The notes beneath the pieces were generated by a model. It worked only from the letters and a program-made list of their open reading frames with translations, was not told the DNA's origin and did no database searches. Below are positions 56,024-57,830 of a stretch of DNA of 57,830 nucleotides, piece by piece. Numbering within the stretch: position 1 is the stretch's first letter; every line of letters begins with the position of its first letter. The position numbers were made by a program, and so were the translations under genes. This stretch comes from Candidatus Heimdallarchaeota archaeon (GTDB lineage: Archaea; Asgardarchaeota; Heimdallarchaeia; Heimdallarchaeales; Heimdallarchaeaceae), in the NCBI GenBank assembly GCA_023132955.1, contig JAGLXK010000282.1:1-57830 (forward strand). The letters run 5' to 3'.

Positions 56024-57352
56024 TTACTTCAATATCGACATACCAGGATATAGTGGGAATTGCTTTGTAAGTTCGAGAATATCTTTTCGAACTTGCTTAC
56101 TTACTTCTGCATCACCCTTGGCTTTTATAACTTTAGCAATGCCTTCTGCAATTACTTTCATTTCGGGTTCTTTCATTCCTCTAGAAGCTATAGCTGGTGT
56201 ACCTAATCTAAGTCCAGAAGGATGAAAGGGACTTGAAGGTTCATATGGAACTGTATTCTTATTCACTGTTATGCCTGCTTCATCCAGAGCATTTTGAATA
56301 GGACCACCTTTTCCGGTTAAATCTTCAGGTCGCAAATCAATGAGAATCAGATGATTGTCGGTTCCATTTGTAACAAGTTTTATGCCAAGGGACATTAATT
56401 CATCAGCCAATGTTTTGGCATTATTGACAATTTGCTTTGCATAATCTTTAAACTCAGGTTTAAGAGCCTCAGCAAATGCAACAGCTCTTGCTGCGGTAGA
56501 ATGATCATGGGGCCCCCCCTGTAATCCAGGAAATACTGCAGAGTCTATTAATCGAGCCAAACTAAATGGTTCTCCTGCTTTTGTTTTTTTATTTGGGTGG
56601 TGAATATCATGTAATCTATCTTCAGTTTTACACATTATAATTGCACCACGTGGTCCTCTAAGACTTTTGTGAGTTGTAGTTGTTACAACATCAGCATAAG
56701 GAACAGGGCTTTCATGTACTCCACCTACAACTAAACCTGCAATATGAGAAATATCTGCAAGTTGGTATGCGTCAACTTCTTCTGCGATTTCTTGGAAAGC
56801 CTTAAAGTCTATTTTTCTAGGATATGCGGTTAAACCAGATATAATCATTTTGGGTTTTTCTTTTCTAGCTAGTTCATGGATAACTGCCATATCTAGCACT
56901 TCTGTCTCTTTATCAACATCATAGCTAACACAAGCATAATTCTTACCAGAGAAGTTTACATGACTTCCATGAGTAAGATGACCCCCTGATGTAAGACTGA
57001 AACCTAGGAATTTATCTTTTAGATTTAGTAAAGCAAAGAAAACAGCTTGATTAGCTGGAGAGCCAGAATACGGTTGAACATTAACATGTTCGCATCCAAA
57101 GAGCTCCATGGCGCGTTCTATAGCTAGAATTTCAACTTCATCTACAATTTCATTTCCACCATAGTACCTTTTCTTAGGGTAACCTTCGGAGTATTTGTTG
57201 GTGAAAACACTCCCCATAGCCTGAAGAACAGATCGATAAGTGTAATTTTCAGAAGGAATAAGCTCTATGCCTTCTTCCTGTCGCTTTAATTCTCTTAGAA
57301 GCATATCAGCAACTTCTGGATCGGAATTAGCTAAGTTATTCATTAAATTCAT
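56024..57352 (-). CDS. glyA: Serine hydroxymethyltransferase
   Basis: 442 residues from ATG 57352, with AGAGG nine bases upstream; the frame to 57403 lacks a signal. PLP enzyme that makes glycine and methylene-tetrahydrofolate from serine. The PLP lysine is in TTTTHKSLRGPRG. NVQPYSGSPANQAVFFALL and LADISHIAGLVVGG are also diagnostic. TATA-like AATATTTAAAG lies near 57383-57395. Pairs functionally with folD. Confidence 0.96.
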   Translation of the reverse strand: MNLMNNLANSDPEVADMLLRELKRQEEGIELIPSENYTYRSVLQAMGSVFTNKYSEGYPKKRYYGGNEIVDEVEILAIERAMELFGCEHVNVQPYSGSPANQAVFFALLNLKDKFLGFSLTSGGHLTHGSHVNFSGKNYACVSYDVDKETEVLDMAVIHELARKEKPKMIISGLTAYPRKIDFKAFQEIAEEVDAYQLADISHIAGLVVGGVHESPVPYADVVTTTTHKSLRGPRGAIIMCKTEDRLHDIHHPNKKTKAGEPFSLARLIDSAVFPGLQGGPHDHSTAARAVAFAEALKPEFKDYAKQIVNNAKTLADELMSLGIKLVTNGTDNHLILIDLRPEDLTGKGGPIQNALDEAGITVNKNTVPYEPSSPFHPSGLRLGTPAIASRGMKEPEMKVIAEGIAKVIKAKGDAEVSKQVRKDILELTKQFPLYPGMSILK

Positions 57353-57426
57353 AATTAATCCTCTGAAGAACATCACTATGTTTTCTTTAAATATTTTTTT
57401 CAATCACACTAGTACGTAAAAACATA

Positions 57427-57438
57427 ATTCTCGAGAAT
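57427..57438. promoter_or_regulatory. 12-base palindrome upstream of glyA
   Basis: ATTCTCGAGAAT is a perfect palindrome that abuts the left arm of the third hairpin repeat (57437), about 75 bases before the glyA start and about 35 bases upstream of its TATA. A regulator site is plausible. Confidence 0.3.
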
Positions 57439-57472
57439 CTTACCACACAATAAATAATTTACGTGGTAAGAT
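57437..57472 (+). repeat. 36-base hairpin repeat, copy 3
   Basis: ATCTTACCAC (57437-57446), spacer ACAATAAATAATTTAC (16 bases), GTGGTAAGAT (57463-57472). Arms are identical to the copies at 31821 and 33933. It lies between glyA and the UbiD-family gene, away from any TPR-like gene. Confidence 0.85.
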
Positions 57473-57512
57473 TTCCACAACTTATGCAATTCGCTTGTTT
57501 TTTTCTTTTCTT

Positions 57513-57830
57513 CTAAAATGGTATTGCTCTCTCATATCCCGTTTTCCCTCTTTTCTTTGTTGCATCTACTATTACTTTTATTGAAGTATTGCCAGCTCTA
57601 TTGCGTGAAGGATCAAGTGATGATCCTCTCATATTTTCAAGTATGGTTATATCATTGGTCCCGGCTCTGGTAATTCTTGCCCATTCAACTGCTTTGATAT
57701 CACATATATCTATATCTTCATCCACAACTGTACACCATTTAAGTGAAGGGTGTGCCTTAAAAGCTGTTAGACCAACTTTCTGCCCATCTATATCTGTTTG
57801 AGTTGTCACTGAAATTACCGCGCTTAACCA
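57513..57830 (-). CDS. UbiD-family decarboxylase, C-terminal part (cut by window end)
   Basis: The frame stays open to the window edge, so the start lies outside; about 105 residues are visible. KWCTVVDEDIDICDIKAVEWARITRAGTNDITILENMRGSSLDPSRNRAGNTSIKVIVDAT is the typical C-terminal domain of UbiD-type decarboxylases that use prenylated FMN. The catalytic region is not visible, so substrate and activity cannot be judged. An internal GTG at 57809 is not a real start. Confidence 0.85.
   Translation of the reverse strand, partial: WLSAVISVTTQTDIDGQKVGLTAFKAHPSLKWCTVVDEDIDICDIKAVEWARITRAGTNDITILENMRGSSLDPSRNRAGNTSIKVIVDATKKRGKTGYERAIPF

Overview
The window is a continuous stretch of AT-rich archaeal chromosome. 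Split RNA polymerase subunits A' and A'', an aP1 stalk protein, TFB, Orc1/Cdc6, RFC, multi-OB RPA and archaeal-type tRNAs fix the domain. A Ras/Arf-like small GTPase in an operon with roadblock, FIST and KaiC-like genes, a same-length homologue of the eukaryotic oligosaccharyltransferase subunit OSTC, an OST48-like membrane protein and a PAC3/PAC4-like proteasome chaperone candidate point to an Asgard archaeon, plausibly of the Heimdallarchaeia. The lineage is an inference. Genes are dense; both Shine-Dalgarno (GGTGA/GAGGTG type) and leaderless starts with a TATA box about 25 bases upstream are common.

Layout: 1-860 is the 5' half of a 16S rRNA gene (minus strand, cut by the window edge) with a long leader. 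1672-6435 holds a TPR-like solenoid protein and a membrane-anchored HerA-like ATPase. 6549-8518 is the uL1-uL10-aP1 stalk operon. 8559-12165 (minus) is a signalling operon: KaiC-like ATPase, roadblock-like, FIST, small GTPase, zinc-binding protein. 12321-16840 carries a winged-helix protein, the OSTC homologue, a RadB-like ATPase, NadE, tRNA-Thr and the OST48-like protein. 16920-20323 is an HTH regulator with RPA. 20511-27683 has a large surface protein, a TFB paralogue and a type IV pilus-like assembly operon. 27836-31382 has RFC, TruA, tRNA-Glu, an ArsR-like regulator and Orc1/Cdc6. 31383-34376 has short peptide genes, hairpin repeats, the second TPR-like protein, tRNA-Leu and a short pilin. 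34520-40676 has two ribosomal protein operons (rpoD-eL18-uL13-uS9-rtcA and uL3-uL4-uL23-uL2). 40869-49728 has a PAC2 protein, ADP-dependent sugar kinase, TrpRS, Nog1, HD hydrolase, tRNA-Ala and aIF5A. 49903-54453 is uS12 with RNA polymerase A''/A'. 54680-57830 has FolD, the PAC3/4-like protein, GlyA and the end of a UbiD-family gene.

The most novel signal is a family of three unannotated 20-24 residue microproteins (consensus MM..YDP.D.DD...PP.W.P). One lies beside the TPR-like gene at 1672 and two lie just upstream of its paralogue at 32296, interleaved with another small ORF and with 36-base hairpin repeats. Their differences are mostly synonymous or conservative, so they are selected as peptides, and the arrangement resembles a solenoid-receptor/peptide pair. 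Other leads are a FolD with two altered cyclohydrolase residues, the two OST-like genes 2 kb apart, and a possible RNA switch upstream of the first TPR-like gene.
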